Positions 33,769-42,534 of a stretch of DNA of 64,000 nt are shown piece by piece. Within the stretch, counting starts at the first letter, position 1; each line of letters starts with the position of its first letter. The translations under genes were made by a program, and so were the position numbers. This DNA is from Streptomyces sp. MBT53. GTDB lineage: Bacteria; Actinomycetota; Actinomycetes; Streptomycetales; Streptomycetaceae. Under the pieces are notes generated by a model. The model made no database searches. It was not told where the DNA came from and saw only the letters and a program-made list of their open reading frames with translations. The DNA is taken from NCBI RefSeq assembly GCF_016654115.1, contig NZ_JAEQAZ010000002.1, forward strand, positions 91,125-155,124, read 5' to 3'.

Positions 33769-35196
33769 GTGAACCGCGATCTTCTCGTCGACCGCGAGCG
33801 CCACCACGGCGCCCGCCCCGCCGACCGTCCCCATGACGCTCCGGGCGACCGCCCGCGCGACCGCGTCCGCGATCTGTCGGCCGCCCTCGCCGCCGCCCTG
33901 CTCGTCCTGGTGGCGGTGCTCGTCGGCACCGCGATCCAGGACCGCCACCACTCGCTCTTCGTCGCCTGGCCGCCCGTGTTCGCCCAATGGGAACCGCACG
34001 TCGGTCCCGGCACCCCGGCGGCGCTCGCCGTCGCGGTCGCCGTGGTGGCCTACGGTCCCGTGCTCGCCGCCCAACTGCCATGGCGGGCCCTGCTGTTCAG
34101 CGCCTGGGGCACCGCCATGGCGTGGACGTTCTCGCTGGCCCTGGTCGACGGCTGGCAGCGAGGCATCGCGGGACGGCTGACGACCACGAACGAGTACCTG
34201 ACGGTCATCGGCCGCTTCCACGACATCCCCGCCACCCTGCGCGACTTCACCCACCACATCCTCAGCCACTCCCCCGCACCCTGGCCCGCGCACATCGCCG
34301 GGCATCCCCCGGCGGCCACCGTCACCTTCGTCCTCCTGGACCGGATCGGGCTGGGCGGCGGGGCCTGGGCGGGCGTCTGGTGCATCACCGTCGGGGCGAC
34401 TGCGGGCGCGGCGGTCCTCGTCGCCGTGCGCGTGCTCGCCGGTGAGCAACTCGCCCGCCGCGCCGCCCCGTTCCTCGTCCTCGCCCCGGCCGCCGTGTGG
34501 GTGGGCACCTCGGCGGACGGCTACTTCGCGGCGGTCGCCGCCTGGGCCGTCGCGTTCCTCGCCCTCGCGGTGACCGGACACCGGCCGCGCTCGACCGGTT
34601 TCGCCGCCGGGCTGTTCCTCGGCCTCACCGCGTATCTGTCGTACGGGCTGACGCTGTTCGCGGTGATCGCGGGCGCCGCACTGCTGCTCGGGCAGCGGCG
34701 GCTCCGCCCGCTCCCGTACGTCGTCGCCGGACTCGTCGTCGTACCAGTGGTGTTCACGCTGCTGGGCTTCAACTGGTGGGAGGCGTACCGCCTGTTGATT
34801 ACCCGCTACTACGAAGGGGTCGGCGGGACCCGGCCGTACGGCTACTGGGTGTGGGCCAACCTGGCCTGCACCGTGCTGATCGTGGGCCCGGCGACGGTGG
34901 CGGGGCTGCGGCGGGCGGGCACCGCTTCCGTGCGGCCCCAACTCCCGGAGCTGCGAGGCGCTTTGCGCACGGCGGCGCCCCGACCCCGGCTCGCCCTGCT
35001 GGTGTTCGCCGCGCTGCTCGCGCTGCTCGTCGCGGATCTCTCCGGCATGAGCAAGGCGGAGACGGAGCGCATCTGGCTGCCGTTCGCGATGTGGCTGCTG
35101 CCCGCCTGCGCGTTCCTCCCCCGGCCCCGCGCCTGGCTGACCGCGCAGGCCGCTCTGGCGCTGCTCCTCAACCACCTGTTGCTGACGGGCTGGTGA
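33769..35196 (+). CDS. polytopic membrane protein, GT-C glycosyltransferase-like
   Basis: 475 residues with ten or more helices after a ~35-residue charged N-terminus. The first external region holds TTTNEYLTVIGRFHDIPATLRDFTHHI and HPPAATVTF, similar to uncharacterised GT-C-like mannosyltransferases of actinobacteria, and ETERIWLPFAMW lies near the end. The fold is inferred from the helix pattern only; donor and acceptor are unknown. GTG 33769 is close to the divergent oxidoreductase start, so both may share regulation. Confidence 0.72.
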   Translation: MNRDLLVDRERHHGARPADRPHDAPGDRPRDRVRDLSAALAAALLVLVAVLVGTAIQDRHHSLFVAWPPVFAQWEPHVGPGTPAALAVAVAVVAYGPVLAAQLPWRALLFSAWGTAMAWTFSLALVDGWQRGIAGRLTTTNEYLTVIGRFHDIPATLRDFTHHILSHSPAPWPAHIAGHPPAATVTFVLLDRIGLGGGAWAGVWCITVGATAGAAVLVAVRVLAGEQLARRAAPFLVLAPAAVWVGTSADGYFAAVAAWAVAFLALAVTGHRPRSTGFAAGLFLGLTAYLSYGLTLFAVIAGAALLLGQRRLRPLPYVVAGLVVVPVVFTLLGFNWWEAYRLLITRYYEGVGGTRPYGYWVWANLACTVLIVGPATVAGLRRAGTASVRPQLPELRGALRTAAPRPRLALLVFAALLALLVADLSGMSKAETERIWLPFAMWLLPACAFLPRPRAWLTAQAALALLLNHLLLTGW

Positions 35197-35211
35197 GGCG
35201 CCCACACAGGC

Positions 35212-36444
35212 CTACGCCACCTCGTGGGGCTCCGGCGCGGTGCTCTTCGCGTCGGCCACGGGGGCGGCCTTGTCCCGTCGGCGCCCGGTCAGGCGGGTGG
35301 CCAGCGGCTCGGTGTAGCGGGCGCTGAGCGGGCCGACGATCACCAGGATCAGCACGTACGCCGTCGCCAGCGGGCCCAGCGAGGGTTCGATGCCGGCGGT
35401 GACGGCGAGCCCCGCGATGACGATGGAGAACTCGCCGCGGGCGACCAGGGTGCCGCCCGCCCGCCAGCGGCCCTTGGCGGAGATGCCCGCGCGCCGGGCC
35501 GCCCAGTACCCCGTGGCGATCTTCGTGCCCGCGGTGACGACCGCCAGGGCGAGCGCGGGCAGCAGGACGGGCGGGATGCTCGCCGGGTCGGTGTGCAGGC
35601 CGAAGAAGACGAAGAACACGGCGGCGAACAGGTCCCGCAGCGGGGAGAGCAGGCTGTGCGCGCCCTCCGCGGCCTCTCCGGACAGGGCGATGCCGACGAG
35701 GAACGCGCCGACGGCGGCGGAGACTTGGAGCTGCTGGGCGAGTCCGGCGACCAGGAGGGTCAGGCCCAGGACGACCAGGAGCAGTTTCTCGGGGTCGTCG
35801 CTGGAGACGAAGCGGGATATGTGGCGGCCGTAGCGGACCGCGACGAGCAGGACCAGGGCGGCGGCGCCGAGGGCGACGACGAGTGTGAGGCTGCCCGAGG
35901 CGAGGCCCGTGCCGGCGAGGAGTGCGGTGATGATCGGGAGGTAGACGGCCATCGAGAGGTCTTCGAGGACGAGGATGCTCAGGATGACGGGGGTCTCGCG
36001 GTTGCCGAGGCGACCCAGGTCGCCGAGGACCTTGGCGATGACGCCGGAGGAGGAGATCCAGGTGACCCCGGCCAGCACCACCGCGGCGACCGGTCCCCAG
36101 CCGAGCAGCAGGGCCATGGCGGCGCCGGGGAGCGCGTTCAGGGCGGCGTCGACGAGACCCGCGCTGTACTGGGTCTTGAGGTTGGAGACGAGATCGCTGG
36201 CCGTGTACTCCAGACCGAGCATCAACAGCAGCAGGATGACACCGATCTCGGCGCCGATGGCGACGAACTCCTCGCTGGTGCCCAGCGGCAGCAGCCCGCC
36301 CTCGCCGAACGCGAGCCCGGCCAGGAGGTAGAGCGGTATCGGGGAGAACTGGAAGCGTGCGGCGAACCGGCCCAGCAGGCCCAGGGCCAGGATGATCGCG
36401 CCGAACTCGATCAGGAACCTCGCGGAGGAGTGCATCGCGCTCAC
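35212..36444 (-). CDS. khtU: CPA2-type cation:proton antiporter, KhtU-like
   Basis: 410 residues with about twelve helices. Early IPLYLLAGLAFGEGGLLPL, VTWISSSGVIAKVLGDLGRL and VAVGAFLVGIALSG-type segments match monovalent cation:proton antiporter-2 proteins. It partners the TrkA-C protein upstream, as in KhtT/KhtU systems that expel potassium in exchange for protons. The GTG start overlaps the regulator stop (GTGA). The C-terminal 30 residues are hydrophilic. No RCK nucleotide-binding domain is fused to it. Confidence 0.88.
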   Translation of the reverse strand: MSAMHSSARFLIEFGAIILALGLLGRFAARFQFSPIPLYLLAGLAFGEGGLLPLGTSEEFVAIGAEIGVILLLLMLGLEYTASDLVSNLKTQYSAGLVDAALNALPGAAMALLLGWGPVAAVVLAGVTWISSSGVIAKVLGDLGRLGNRETPVILSILVLEDLSMAVYLPIITALLAGTGLASGSLTLVVALGAAALVLLVAVRYGRHISRFVSSDDPEKLLLVVLGLTLLVAGLAQQLQVSAAVGAFLVGIALSGEAAEGAHSLLSPLRDLFAAVFFVFFGLHTDPASIPPVLLPALALAVVTAGTKIATGYWAARRAGISAKGRWRAGGTLVARGEFSIVIAGLAVTAGIEPSLGPLATAYVLILVIVGPLSARYTEPLATRLTGRRRDKAAPVADAKSTAPEPHEVA

Positions 36445-36926
36445 TCCCGCCCGAGTATCGCGGCGGCCGACTCGACGCCCTCGCGGGTGCCGATCACGAT
36501 CAGGGTGTCCCCGCCGGCCAGCCGGAACTCCGGTGTCGGGGAGGGGACGGCCTCGGCCCGGCGCAGCACGGCCACGATCGAGACGCCGGTCTCGGTGCGC
36601 ATCCTGGTCTCGCCGAGGACCCGCCCGTTCCAGTAGGAGAGCGCCGACAGCTGGATGCGCTCGGCGACCAGGCCCAGTTCGGTGGTGGACAGCAGGTTCG
36701 GGCTGTGGTGCTCGGGCAGCAGGGCGTCGACGAGCGCGGCCGTCTCCGCCGTGGTCAGCCGTACGGACAGGGCGCAGGCGTCCGGGTCGTCGGACCGGTA
36801 CGCGTTCAGGGTCCGCTCGCCGTCCCGGTGCGCGACCACCGACACAACGCGCTGCTCACGTGTCGTCAGGTCGTAGCGGACGCCGATCCCCGGCAACGGT
36901 GTACTGCTCACGCGTGGAGTGCCCAT
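36441..36926 (-). CDS. khtT: TrkA C-terminal-domain regulator of the antiporter, KhtT-like
   Basis: 161 residues. A ~75-residue N-terminal part (GVRYDLTTREQRVVSVVAHRDG) is followed by a TrkA_C (RCK-C) domain: LSYWNGRVLGETRMRTETGVSIVAVLR, FRLAGGDTLIVIGTREGVE. In Bacillus KhtT gates KhtU and its RCK-C domain binds cyclic di-AMP; the same role is likely here. The ATG at 36926 has GGGGGA upstream. Its promoter region contains the perfect palindrome at 36946-36957. Confidence 0.88.
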   Translation of the reverse strand: MGTPRVSSTPLPGIGVRYDLTTREQRVVSVVAHRDGERTLNAYRSDDPDACALSVRLTTAETAALVDALLPEHHSPNLLSTTELGLVAERIQLSALSYWNGRVLGETRMRTETGVSIVAVLRRAEAVPSPTPEFRLAGGDTLIVIGTREGVESAAAILGRE

Positions 36927-36945
36927 GACGTGTCCCCCTGTTCCT

Positions 36946-36957
36946 CGAAGATCTTCG
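36946..36957. promoter_or_regulatory. 12-bp perfect palindrome upstream of khtT
   Basis: CGAAGATCTTCG is identical to its reverse complement. It lies 20 bp before the khtT ATG and downstream of a likely -10, so it could be an operator or an mRNA hairpin near the ribosome binding site. Regulator unknown. Confidence 0.35.
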
Positions 36958-37052
36958 TGAACCTTACATGTTCTTGACGCTTCTTTAACAGTCCTTGACT
37001 TTTCCGCCGCCGCAGAACAGTCGTGGAACAGGCGATTTCGTCCTCGCCGCAA

Positions 37053-37084
37053 CCAATCCGGGGTCCCGGCAGGAACGGATTACG
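37053..37084 (+). promoter_or_regulatory. ECF (SigK-type) promoter of sigK
   Basis: CCAATCC (37053-37059), exactly 16 bp, then CGGATTACG (37076-37084). The same elements and spacing occur upstream of the FAD oxidoreductase gene at 44594-44625. It resembles the mycobacterial SigK consensus CCATCC-N16/17-CCGAAT as I recall it. Position about 30 bp before the sigK start is right for a -35/-10 pair, implying autoregulation. Confidence 0.85.
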
Positions 37085-37115
37085 CCCGGACATGTCCCGA
37101 CCGCGGAGGCCCTCG

Positions 37116-37700
37116 GTGAAAGAAGCAGTACGTATCGGAAGAAGCGAGCCGACGGGTCCCGACCTGGCGGAGTTGGTGGGCCGGGTCGCGCTCGGCGACG
37201 AGGACGCGTTCGCCGGTGTCTACGACGTCGTGGCGGGGCCGGTGCTGGGCGTCGTACGGGCCGTGCTGCGCGATCAGGCGCAGTCGGAGGAGGTGACGCA
37301 GGAGGTGCTGGTGGAGGTGTGGCGGACCGCTCCCCGTTACCGGTCCGATCGCGGTACGGCGATCAACTGGATCCTCACGCTGGCCCACCGGCGTGCCATC
37401 GACCGGGTGCGTTCGGCGGACGCCGCCGCGGCCCGCGATCACAAGGCCGCGCTGCTGGACCGGCTGCCCGAGTACGACGAGGTGGCCGAGCACGTCGAGG
37501 CCCGGCTCGAACGGGAGCAGGTGCGGCGCTGTGTGCGCACGCTGACCGAGCTGCAGCGCCAGGCCGTGACCCTGGCGTACTACCGCGGGCTGACCTACCG
37601 CGAGGTGGCGGAGGCGCTGGCGCTTCCGCTGGGGACCGTGAAGACCCGACTGCGCGACGGACTCATCCGGCTGCGCGACTGCCTGGGGGTGACCGCGTGA
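37116..37700 (+). CDS. sigK: ECF RNA polymerase sigma factor, SigK-type
   Basis: 194 residues. Sigma region 2 (about 15-85; GDEDAFAGVYDVVAGPVLG, SEEVTQEVLVEVWRTAPRY, GTAINWILTLAHRRAIDRVR) and region 4 (about 130-190; LTELQRQAVTLAYYRGLTYREVAEALALPLGTVKTRLRDGLIRLRD). GTG 37116 is set by GGAGG six bases upstream and by the promoter at 37053-37084; the longer frame from 37023 would start upstream of that promoter. The stop overlaps the anti-sigma start (GTGA). Paired with an RskA-type factor and near a conserved SigK-type lipid operon, so SigK assignment is strong. Confidence 0.9.
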   Translation: MKEAVRIGRSEPTGPDLAELVGRVALGDEDAFAGVYDVVAGPVLGVVRAVLRDQAQSEEVTQEVLVEVWRTAPRYRSDRGTAINWILTLAHRRAIDRVRSADAAAARDHKAALLDRLPEYDEVAEHVEARLEREQVRRCVRTLTELQRQAVTLAYYRGLTYREVAEALALPLGTVKTRLRDGLIRLRDCLGVTA

Positions 37701-38458
37701 CGACCATCGATCCGCACCGGCTGACCGGCGCCTACGCCCTGCACGCCCTGTCCGACGAGGAGAACGCGGCCTTCGAACGTCATCTGCCGGGCTGCGAGGC
37801 CTGCGCCCAGGAGGCCGCCGAACTCTCCGCCACCGCCGCCCGGTTGGCGCTCGCCGTCACCACGACGCCCGCTCCGGAACTGCGCGAACGGGTACTGCGC
37901 CGGATCACCACCGTCCGCCAGGACACACCCGGCAGGACGTCGGTCCGGGCGCTGCCCGCAAGGGCCCGCCTGCGTGCCCGCACACGGTCCCGCTGGGCGC
38001 TCGCCGTCTGCCTCGCGGCGGCCACCGCGCTCGGCGGGACGGCCCTCTGGCAGCACCAGGAGGCCGACAACGCCCGTGCCCAGGCGCGGAGTTCGCGCCA
38101 GACGACGGACGGGATCGCCGCAGTGCTGGCCGCGCCGGACGCCAGAACCCGGGCCGCCGCCCTGGCCGGCGGCGCCACCGGGACCGTCGTCGTCTCGCGG
38201 GAACGGGACCGGGCCGTGTTCGTCGTCTCGGGGATGGCCCGGCCGCCCGGCGGCAAGGTCTACCAGCTGTGGTTCGACGACGCCGGGACCATGCGGTCGG
38301 CCGGCCTGATGGACCCCGGCCGCGCCGACCAGGCCGTCCTGCTGCGCGGCGCGGTCGACGGCGCCTCGGGCATGGGCGTCACCGTCGAACCGGACGGCGG
38401 CTCGACGGAGCCCACCTCCGCCCCGGTCGCCCTGCTGAGTTTCCCGGCCCTGGACTAG
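37697..38458 (+). CDS. rskA: RskA-type anti-sigma factor
   Basis: 253 residues. The N-terminal zinc-binding anti-sigma domain has H29-x3-C33-x2-C36 (ERHLPGCEAC). One membrane helix (about 97-115; WALAVCLAAATALGGTALW) separates it from a ~140-residue extracytoplasmic domain with the RskA signature AVFVVSGMARPPGGKVYQLWF. It should hold SigK at the membrane until regulated proteolysis; in mycobacteria SigK responds to redox state through its own Cys residues. Co-translated with sigK by a GTGA overlap. Confidence 0.9.
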   Translation: MTTIDPHRLTGAYALHALSDEENAAFERHLPGCEACAQEAAELSATAARLALAVTTTPAPELRERVLRRITTVRQDTPGRTSVRALPARARLRARTRSRWALAVCLAAATALGGTALWQHQEADNARAQARSSRQTTDGIAAVLAAPDARTRAAALAGGATGTVVVSRERDRAVFVVSGMARPPGGKVYQLWFDDAGTMRSAGLMDPGRADQAVLLRGAVDGASGMGVTVEPDGGSTEPTSAPVALLSFPALD

Positions 38459-38506
38459 TACGGCCGGTCACGGGCAGAAGGGGATCCGGGTGAGAGGTGG
38501 ATGGGC

Positions 38507-38692
38507 ATGAGCACATCGTTCGTTGGGATGATCGCGGGCATGGCCCTGGCGTTCGCCGGCTGGTTCGGCGGGTTCGGCGCCTTCCTGCTGGTCGCCGCGC
38601 TGGGCGCGCTGGGCTGGGCGGCGGGCCGTTGGGTCGAGGGCGGCGGCAGCGTCCGGGACGTACGGAACGCGTTCGAGCGAAACCGCCGATGA
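38507..38692 (+). CDS. 61-residue membrane protein (DUF2273-like)
   Basis: One long hydrophobic hairpin (MIAGMALAFAGWFGGFGAFLLVAALGALGWAAG) followed by a charged tail with RNAFERNRR. It resembles DUF2273 small membrane proteins, normally found beside Asp23/Gls24 stress genes; none is present here. AGAGGTGG precedes ATG 38507 (ATG 38501 is an alternative). The stop overlaps the YihY-type start by ATGA. It may be co-transcribed with sigK-rskA, whose stop is ~50 bp upstream. Confidence 0.65.
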   Translation: MSTSFVGMIAGMALAFAGWFGGFGAFLLVAALGALGWAAGRWVEGGGSVRDVRNAFERNRR

Positions 38693-39714
38693 GCGCCGCC
38701 CCACAGCGCGGGCGGCTGCGCTTCGGCTCTGCCCGGCGCCTCGCCCTGCCCGCCCCCGCCGACTGCGCGGTGCGCCCCCAGCCGCCGGCCGCGGCGTTGG
38801 CGGCGGGGCCGTACGTGGGCCGGGCCCGCCGGGTCGTCGGGTTCCGGCCGCCCGCCGGCTGGTGGCCCGCGCTGCGGCGGACGCCGGTCGCGCTGTGGAA
38901 CGACGACATCACGGACTACGCGGCGGCGCTGACGTACTACGCGATCCTGGCCGTGCTGCCCGCGATGCTGGCGACGGTCCTGGGGTTCGGGATGATCAGC
39001 CCGGACACGGCGGAGGAGTTCATCAGCCATGTCGCCGCCTACGCCCCGGCCGACTCGGGCGCCGACCTGCACACCGTCCTGTCCCACGCGCTGAAGGCGG
39101 ACGGCACGGCCTGGCCGCTGCTCGTGACCGGTGCGGGCAGCGCGCTGTGGTCGGCGTCCAGCTATCTCGCCGTGTTCCGCCGCGCCCTGCACCGGATGCA
39201 CGGCACGGAGGACCGGCGTTCGACCTGGCGCAAGGCGCCCCGGATCGTGCTCACCGCGCTGGTGCTGCTCGGTCTGCTCCTGGTCGGCTCACTCACCCTG
39301 CTGCTGACCGGACCGCTCGCGGAGGTCGTCGGCCGGATGTTCGGCATGGGCAGCACCGCGGCCGTGGCGTGGAACCTGCTGCGCTGGCCGGTGCTGCTGT
39401 GCCTGGTGGTCCTGCTGGTCGTGGTCGTCTTCCACACCGGCCCGGCCTCGGCGCGCCGACGCGGGCACACCCTGCCCGGCGGCGCCCTGGCCGCCGCGCT
39501 GTGGCTGGCCGTCTCGGCGGGCTTCTCGTCGTACGCCTCGACACTCGGCGCCTACAGCAGGCTCTACGGCTCGCTCTCCGGCATCGTCGTCTTCCTCGTC
39601 TGGCTGTGGCTGTCGAACCTGGCGCTGCTCACGGGGGCGCAGTTCGCCGCCGAACTGGCCGGGCCGGTCGCTCGGCCGTCCGGTCACAGCACGGGGAAGC
39701 CGGCCGTCCCGTAG
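38689..39714 (+). CDS. YihY/virulence factor BrkB family membrane protein
   Basis: 341 residues. A ~70-residue hydrophilic N-terminus precedes six helices with the family blocks ITDYAAALTYYAILAVLPAML, ALWSASSYLAVFRRALHRMHGTED and the C-terminal YGSLSGIVVFLVWLWLSNLALLTGAQFAAEL, a close match to YihY (formerly RNase BN). Function unresolved in the family; some members affect cell envelope integrity. ATG 38689 overlaps the preceding stop. The 3' end overlaps the hydrolase gene on the other strand by 31 bp. Confidence 0.87.
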   Translation: MSAAPQRGRLRFGSARRLALPAPADCAVRPQPPAAALAAGPYVGRARRVVGFRPPAGWWPALRRTPVALWNDDITDYAAALTYYAILAVLPAMLATVLGFGMISPDTAEEFISHVAAYAPADSGADLHTVLSHALKADGTAWPLLVTGAGSALWSASSYLAVFRRALHRMHGTEDRRSTWRKAPRIVLTALVLLGLLLVGSLTLLLTGPLAEVVGRMFGMGSTAAVAWNLLRWPVLLCLVVLLVVVVFHTGPASARRRGHTLPGGALAAALWLAVSAGFSSYASTLGAYSRLYGSLSGIVVFLVWLWLSNLALLTGAQFAAELAGPVARPSGHSTGKPAVP

Positions 39715-40436
39715 GACTCCTCGGGCAGTGGATCCGGTGTGCCGGTGGGGTCGAGGAGGTGGGCGACGAGGGCCGCTGCGGTGTCGTGCCAGAGGCGGTG
39801 GCGGCGGAGCATGGCGTGGTCGCCGCCACCGATGAGGGCCATTCCGGCACGGGTCGCCGTGGCCCGCGCCCTGCGCACGCAGTCCGCCGACTCGGTGGGT
39901 GAGGTGACGCGGTCCTGGTCGCCGTGCAGGCAGAGGATGTGTCGGCCGGCCGTCTGTTCCACCGGTTCGCCGGGCGGCCACCACGGTGCGAGCGCGACCA
40001 CACCGCTCACCTGTGGGTGACCGGCGGCGTGCAGGGCGGCCCGGCCGCCCATCGAGTGGCCGAGCAGCACGGTCGGTACGGGGCCCGCCAGTTCGGCGAG
40101 TTCGTCCAGCGCGCGGTGGGTGTCCCGCACGGGGTCGGCACGCTCGCCGTTCCAGCCGCGCACGCGGTAGCGGGCCCGGGCGACGAGGATGTCCTCGCCG
40201 GACACCGCCCGTGCGAACGGTGCCATCCGCAGCGCGGCGAGCTGCCAGGGCCTGGCGGGACGCCGGCTCGTCTCCTGGCCGCCGTGCAGGACGAGGACAG
40301 CCGCCCGTGGCCGGACCGGACGGTGCCGGATCAGCAGCGCGGGCGGCGGAAGTTCGGTCTCGTCCCGCTGCACCACGGTGTGCCCCCTGTCCCACGTTCC
40401 TGCCTCTGCGTCCCGCGTCGCGCGGGTCACGGACAT
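39684..40436 (-). CDS. alpha/beta hydrolase, last gene of the SigK-type lipid operon
   Basis: 250 residues. RAAVLVLHGGQE carries the oxyanion His-Gly, VLLGHSMGG is the nucleophile elbow with catalytic Ser, GDQDRVTSP the Asp strand, and GGGDHAMLRRH the catalytic His. No signal peptide. It overlaps the DUF1295 gene by 10 bp, so it belongs to the same transcript. The mycobacterial SigK locus lacks this gene, so it is a streptomycete addition; a lipid ester or thioester substrate is a guess. Confidence 0.82.
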   Translation of the reverse strand: MSVTRATRDAEAGTWDRGHTVVQRDETELPPPALLIRHRPVRPRAAVLVLHGGQETSRRPARPWQLAALRMAPFARAVSGEDILVARARYRVRGWNGERADPVRDTHRALDELAELAGPVPTVLLGHSMGGRAALHAAGHPQVSGVVALAPWWPPGEPVEQTAGRHILCLHGDQDRVTSPTESADCVRRARATATRAGMALIGGGDHAMLRRHRLWHDTAAALVAHLLDPTGTPDPLPEESYGTAGFPVL

Positions 40437-41254
40437 GATCCTCTCCCGGCCGGCCTCCGGGGCGGGCGGGGGAAGAAGCCGCTCGTACGGGCCGTGTACT
40501 CGGCGTACCCGGGCCGGTCGGCCATGTGCCGCTCCAGGAGCCGCTTCCCGCTGCCCCGGATCAGCAGCGCGCTCATCACCAGCGGCGAGACGAGGGACAC
40601 GGTCGCCGCTGCCGGGGAGTCGCAGACGAGCAGGAACAGGCCCCACCACACGCAGAAGTCCCCGAAGTAGTTGGGGTGCCGGGTCCATGCCCACAGTCCA
40701 CGGTCCATGATCCGTCCCCGGTTGGCGGGATCGGCCCGGAACCGGGCCAACTGGGCGTCCCCCACCGCCTCGAAGCCGACCCCGACCGCCCACAGCGCCG
40801 TACCGGCCGCCAGGACGGGGGCCGACGGCGGGCCGGGCACGTACTGCGCGGCCTGCACGGGCAGCGACACCAGCCAGACGAGCGCGCCCTGCAGCAGGTA
40901 GACGACGCGGAACGCGTACGCGTTCCGGCCGCCCGGCGCTCTGTCGAGCAGCGCCTCGTAGCGCGGGTCCTCGCCGTGGCCCCGGCCCCGGCGGGCGATG
41001 TGCGCGGCGAGCCGCAGCCCCCAGACCGCCGTCAGTACGGTCACCAGCAGTCGTCGTACGACATCGCCGTGCCCGGCGGAGGCCGCGAGGGTCACGACGG
41101 CCACCGCCGTGAAGGCGATCCCCCAGGCCACGTCCACGATCCGGTGGACGCCCGTGCGGACCGCGACCACGAAGGTGACGAGCATGACCGCGAGGGCAGC
41201 GGCGGCGGTCCACGCGAGGTTGAGCGCGAAGGCGCTCCAGGGGAACCCGCTCAT
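40427..41254 (-). CDS. DUF1295 membrane oxidoreductase (steroid 5-alpha-reductase-like)
   Basis: 275 residues with about six helices. The C-terminal GLWAWTRHPNYFGDFCVWWGLFL is the DUF1295 / isoprenylcysteine methyltransferase-like signature that binds a nucleotide or SAM cofactor. This is the equivalent of Rv0446c in the mycobacterial SigK locus. A plausible role is reduction of the methylene intermediate made by the adjacent fatty-acid methyltransferase, but this is inference. The start overlaps the stop of the upstream gene (ATGA). Confidence 0.85.
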   Translation of the reverse strand: MSGFPWSAFALNLAWTAAAALAVMLVTFVVAVRTGVHRIVDVAWGIAFTAVAVVTLAASAGHGDVVRRLLVTVLTAVWGLRLAAHIARRGRGHGEDPRYEALLDRAPGGRNAYAFRVVYLLQGALVWLVSLPVQAAQYVPGPPSAPVLAAGTALWAVGVGFEAVGDAQLARFRADPANRGRIMDRGLWAWTRHPNYFGDFCVWWGLFLLVCDSPAAATVSLVSPLVMSALLIRGSGKRLLERHMADRPGYAEYTARTSGFFPRPPRRPAGRGSCP

Positions 41255-42534
41255 GGCCGGGCCCTTCCGGCGAGGTTCTCCTTGGTGAACAGGTACTGGT
41301 GCACGTCGAGGTAGCCGGACCTGAACCCGGCCTCGGAGTAGGCCAGATAGAAGGTCCAGAGGCGGCGGAAGACGGCGTCGAATCCGAGCGCCTCGACCTC
41401 GTCGGCGCGCTCGGTGAACCGCTCGCGCCACAGCCGCAGTGTCTCGGCGTAGTGGGCACCGAAGGCGTCACGGCGGGCGAGTCGCAGCGAGGTGTGGTCG
41501 CGGGCGGTCTCCTCGATCGCGCGGGTGGACGGGATCAGGCCGCCGGGGAAGACGTACTTGTGGATCCAGGTGAAGGTGTCCCGGCTGGCGAGCATCCGGT
41601 CGTGCGGCATGGTGATGGCCTGGAGCGCCAACCGGCCGCCCGGAGCCAGCAGTTGGTCCAGCCCGCGGAAGTACACCGGCCAGAACTCGGCGCCGACCGC
41701 CTCGATCATCTCCACGCTGACGACCGCGTCGTACGTCCCCCGGGCCTCGCGGTAGTCGCACAGTTCGACGGAGACGCGGTCTTCGAGTCCCGCCGCGCGC
41801 ACCCGCTCCAGCGCCAACTCCCGTTGCTCCGCGGAGAGGGTGAGCGAGGTGACCCGGGCGCCTCGGGCACCGGCGCGCAGGGCGAGTTCGCCCCAGCCGG
41901 TGCCGATCTCCAGCAGCCGGGTGCCCTCGCCGACGTCGGCCAGGTCGAGCAGTCGGTCGATCTTGCGGTGCTGGGCGGCGGCGAGCAGGTCCCGGTGCGC
42001 CGGGAAGCCCCGGAAGACCGCGGAGGAGTAGCTGAGTGTGTCGTCGAGGAAGAGGGCGAACAGGTCGTTGGAGAGGTCGTAGTGGCGGCTGATGTTGGCG
42101 CGCGAGCCGTCGGGGGTGTTGCGCTCGGCGTGCGGATGGCGTGGCGCCCACAGGGCGCGCAGCCGTTGCAGCGGGGCCGGGATCAGCTCGGCCGCGTGCC
42201 CGGCGAGCACGGTGAGCGCGGCCACCAGGTCGGGGGCGTCCCACTCTCCGGCCATGTACGACTCGCCGAACCCGACCAGGCCACCGGTCCCGATGCGGGC
42301 GTGGAAGGCGGCGGGGTCCCGCACCTCGATCAGCGGTCCGCCCAGCCCGATGTCCCCGGAACCGGCGAACCGGGCCCGCAACGGCAGCCGCCCGAGGGCC
42401 CGTTGGACGAGGGCGGCGGTGACGGCGGTACGGGGGCGGGAGGCGGACGGTACGGCGACGATGTCCGGCCAGGGGGTGGGGTCGCTGTGGGTGGCCTGCC
42501 GGTCGGTGCCGTCGCGGGGTTCTGCTGTCCTCAT
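41251..42534 (-). CDS. cyclopropane/methyl fatty-acyl-phospholipid synthase (UfaA1-like)
   Basis: 427 residues. N-terminal ~120-residue lipid-binding region, then a SAM methyltransferase core: SNDLFALFLDDTLSYSSAVF, LLEIGTGWGELALRAGARG (motif I), SLTLSAEQ and the VVSVEMIEAVGAEFWPVYF block; WIHKYVFPGGLIPS is typical of CFA synthases. These enzymes methylate or cyclopropanate unsaturated acyl chains in membrane phospholipids. It is the equivalent of mycobacterial UfaA1 (Rv0447c), which has been linked to methyl-branched fatty acid synthesis. Overlaps both neighbours by ATGA. Confidence 0.9.
   Translation of the reverse strand: MRTAEPRDGTDRQATHSDPTPWPDIVAVPSASRPRTAVTAALVQRALGRLPLRARFAGSGDIGLGGPLIEVRDPAAFHARIGTGGLVGFGESYMAGEWDAPDLVAALTVLAGHAAELIPAPLQRLRALWAPRHPHAERNTPDGSRANISRHYDLSNDLFALFLDDTLSYSSAVFRGFPAHRDLLAAAQHRKIDRLLDLADVGEGTRLLEIGTGWGELALRAGARGARVTSLTLSAEQRELALERVRAAGLEDRVSVELCDYREARGTYDAVVSVEMIEAVGAEFWPVYFRGLDQLLAPGGRLALQAITMPHDRMLASRDTFTWIHKYVFPGGLIPSTRAIEETARDHTSLRLARRDAFGAHYAETLRLWRERFTERADEVEALGFDAVFRRLWTFYLAYSEAGFRSGYLDVHQYLFTKENLAGRARP

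Noticed and set aside
37023..37115. Longer N-terminus of SigK from 37023
   Set aside because: It would start upstream of the SigK-type promoter, and GTG 37116 has a well-placed GGAGG.
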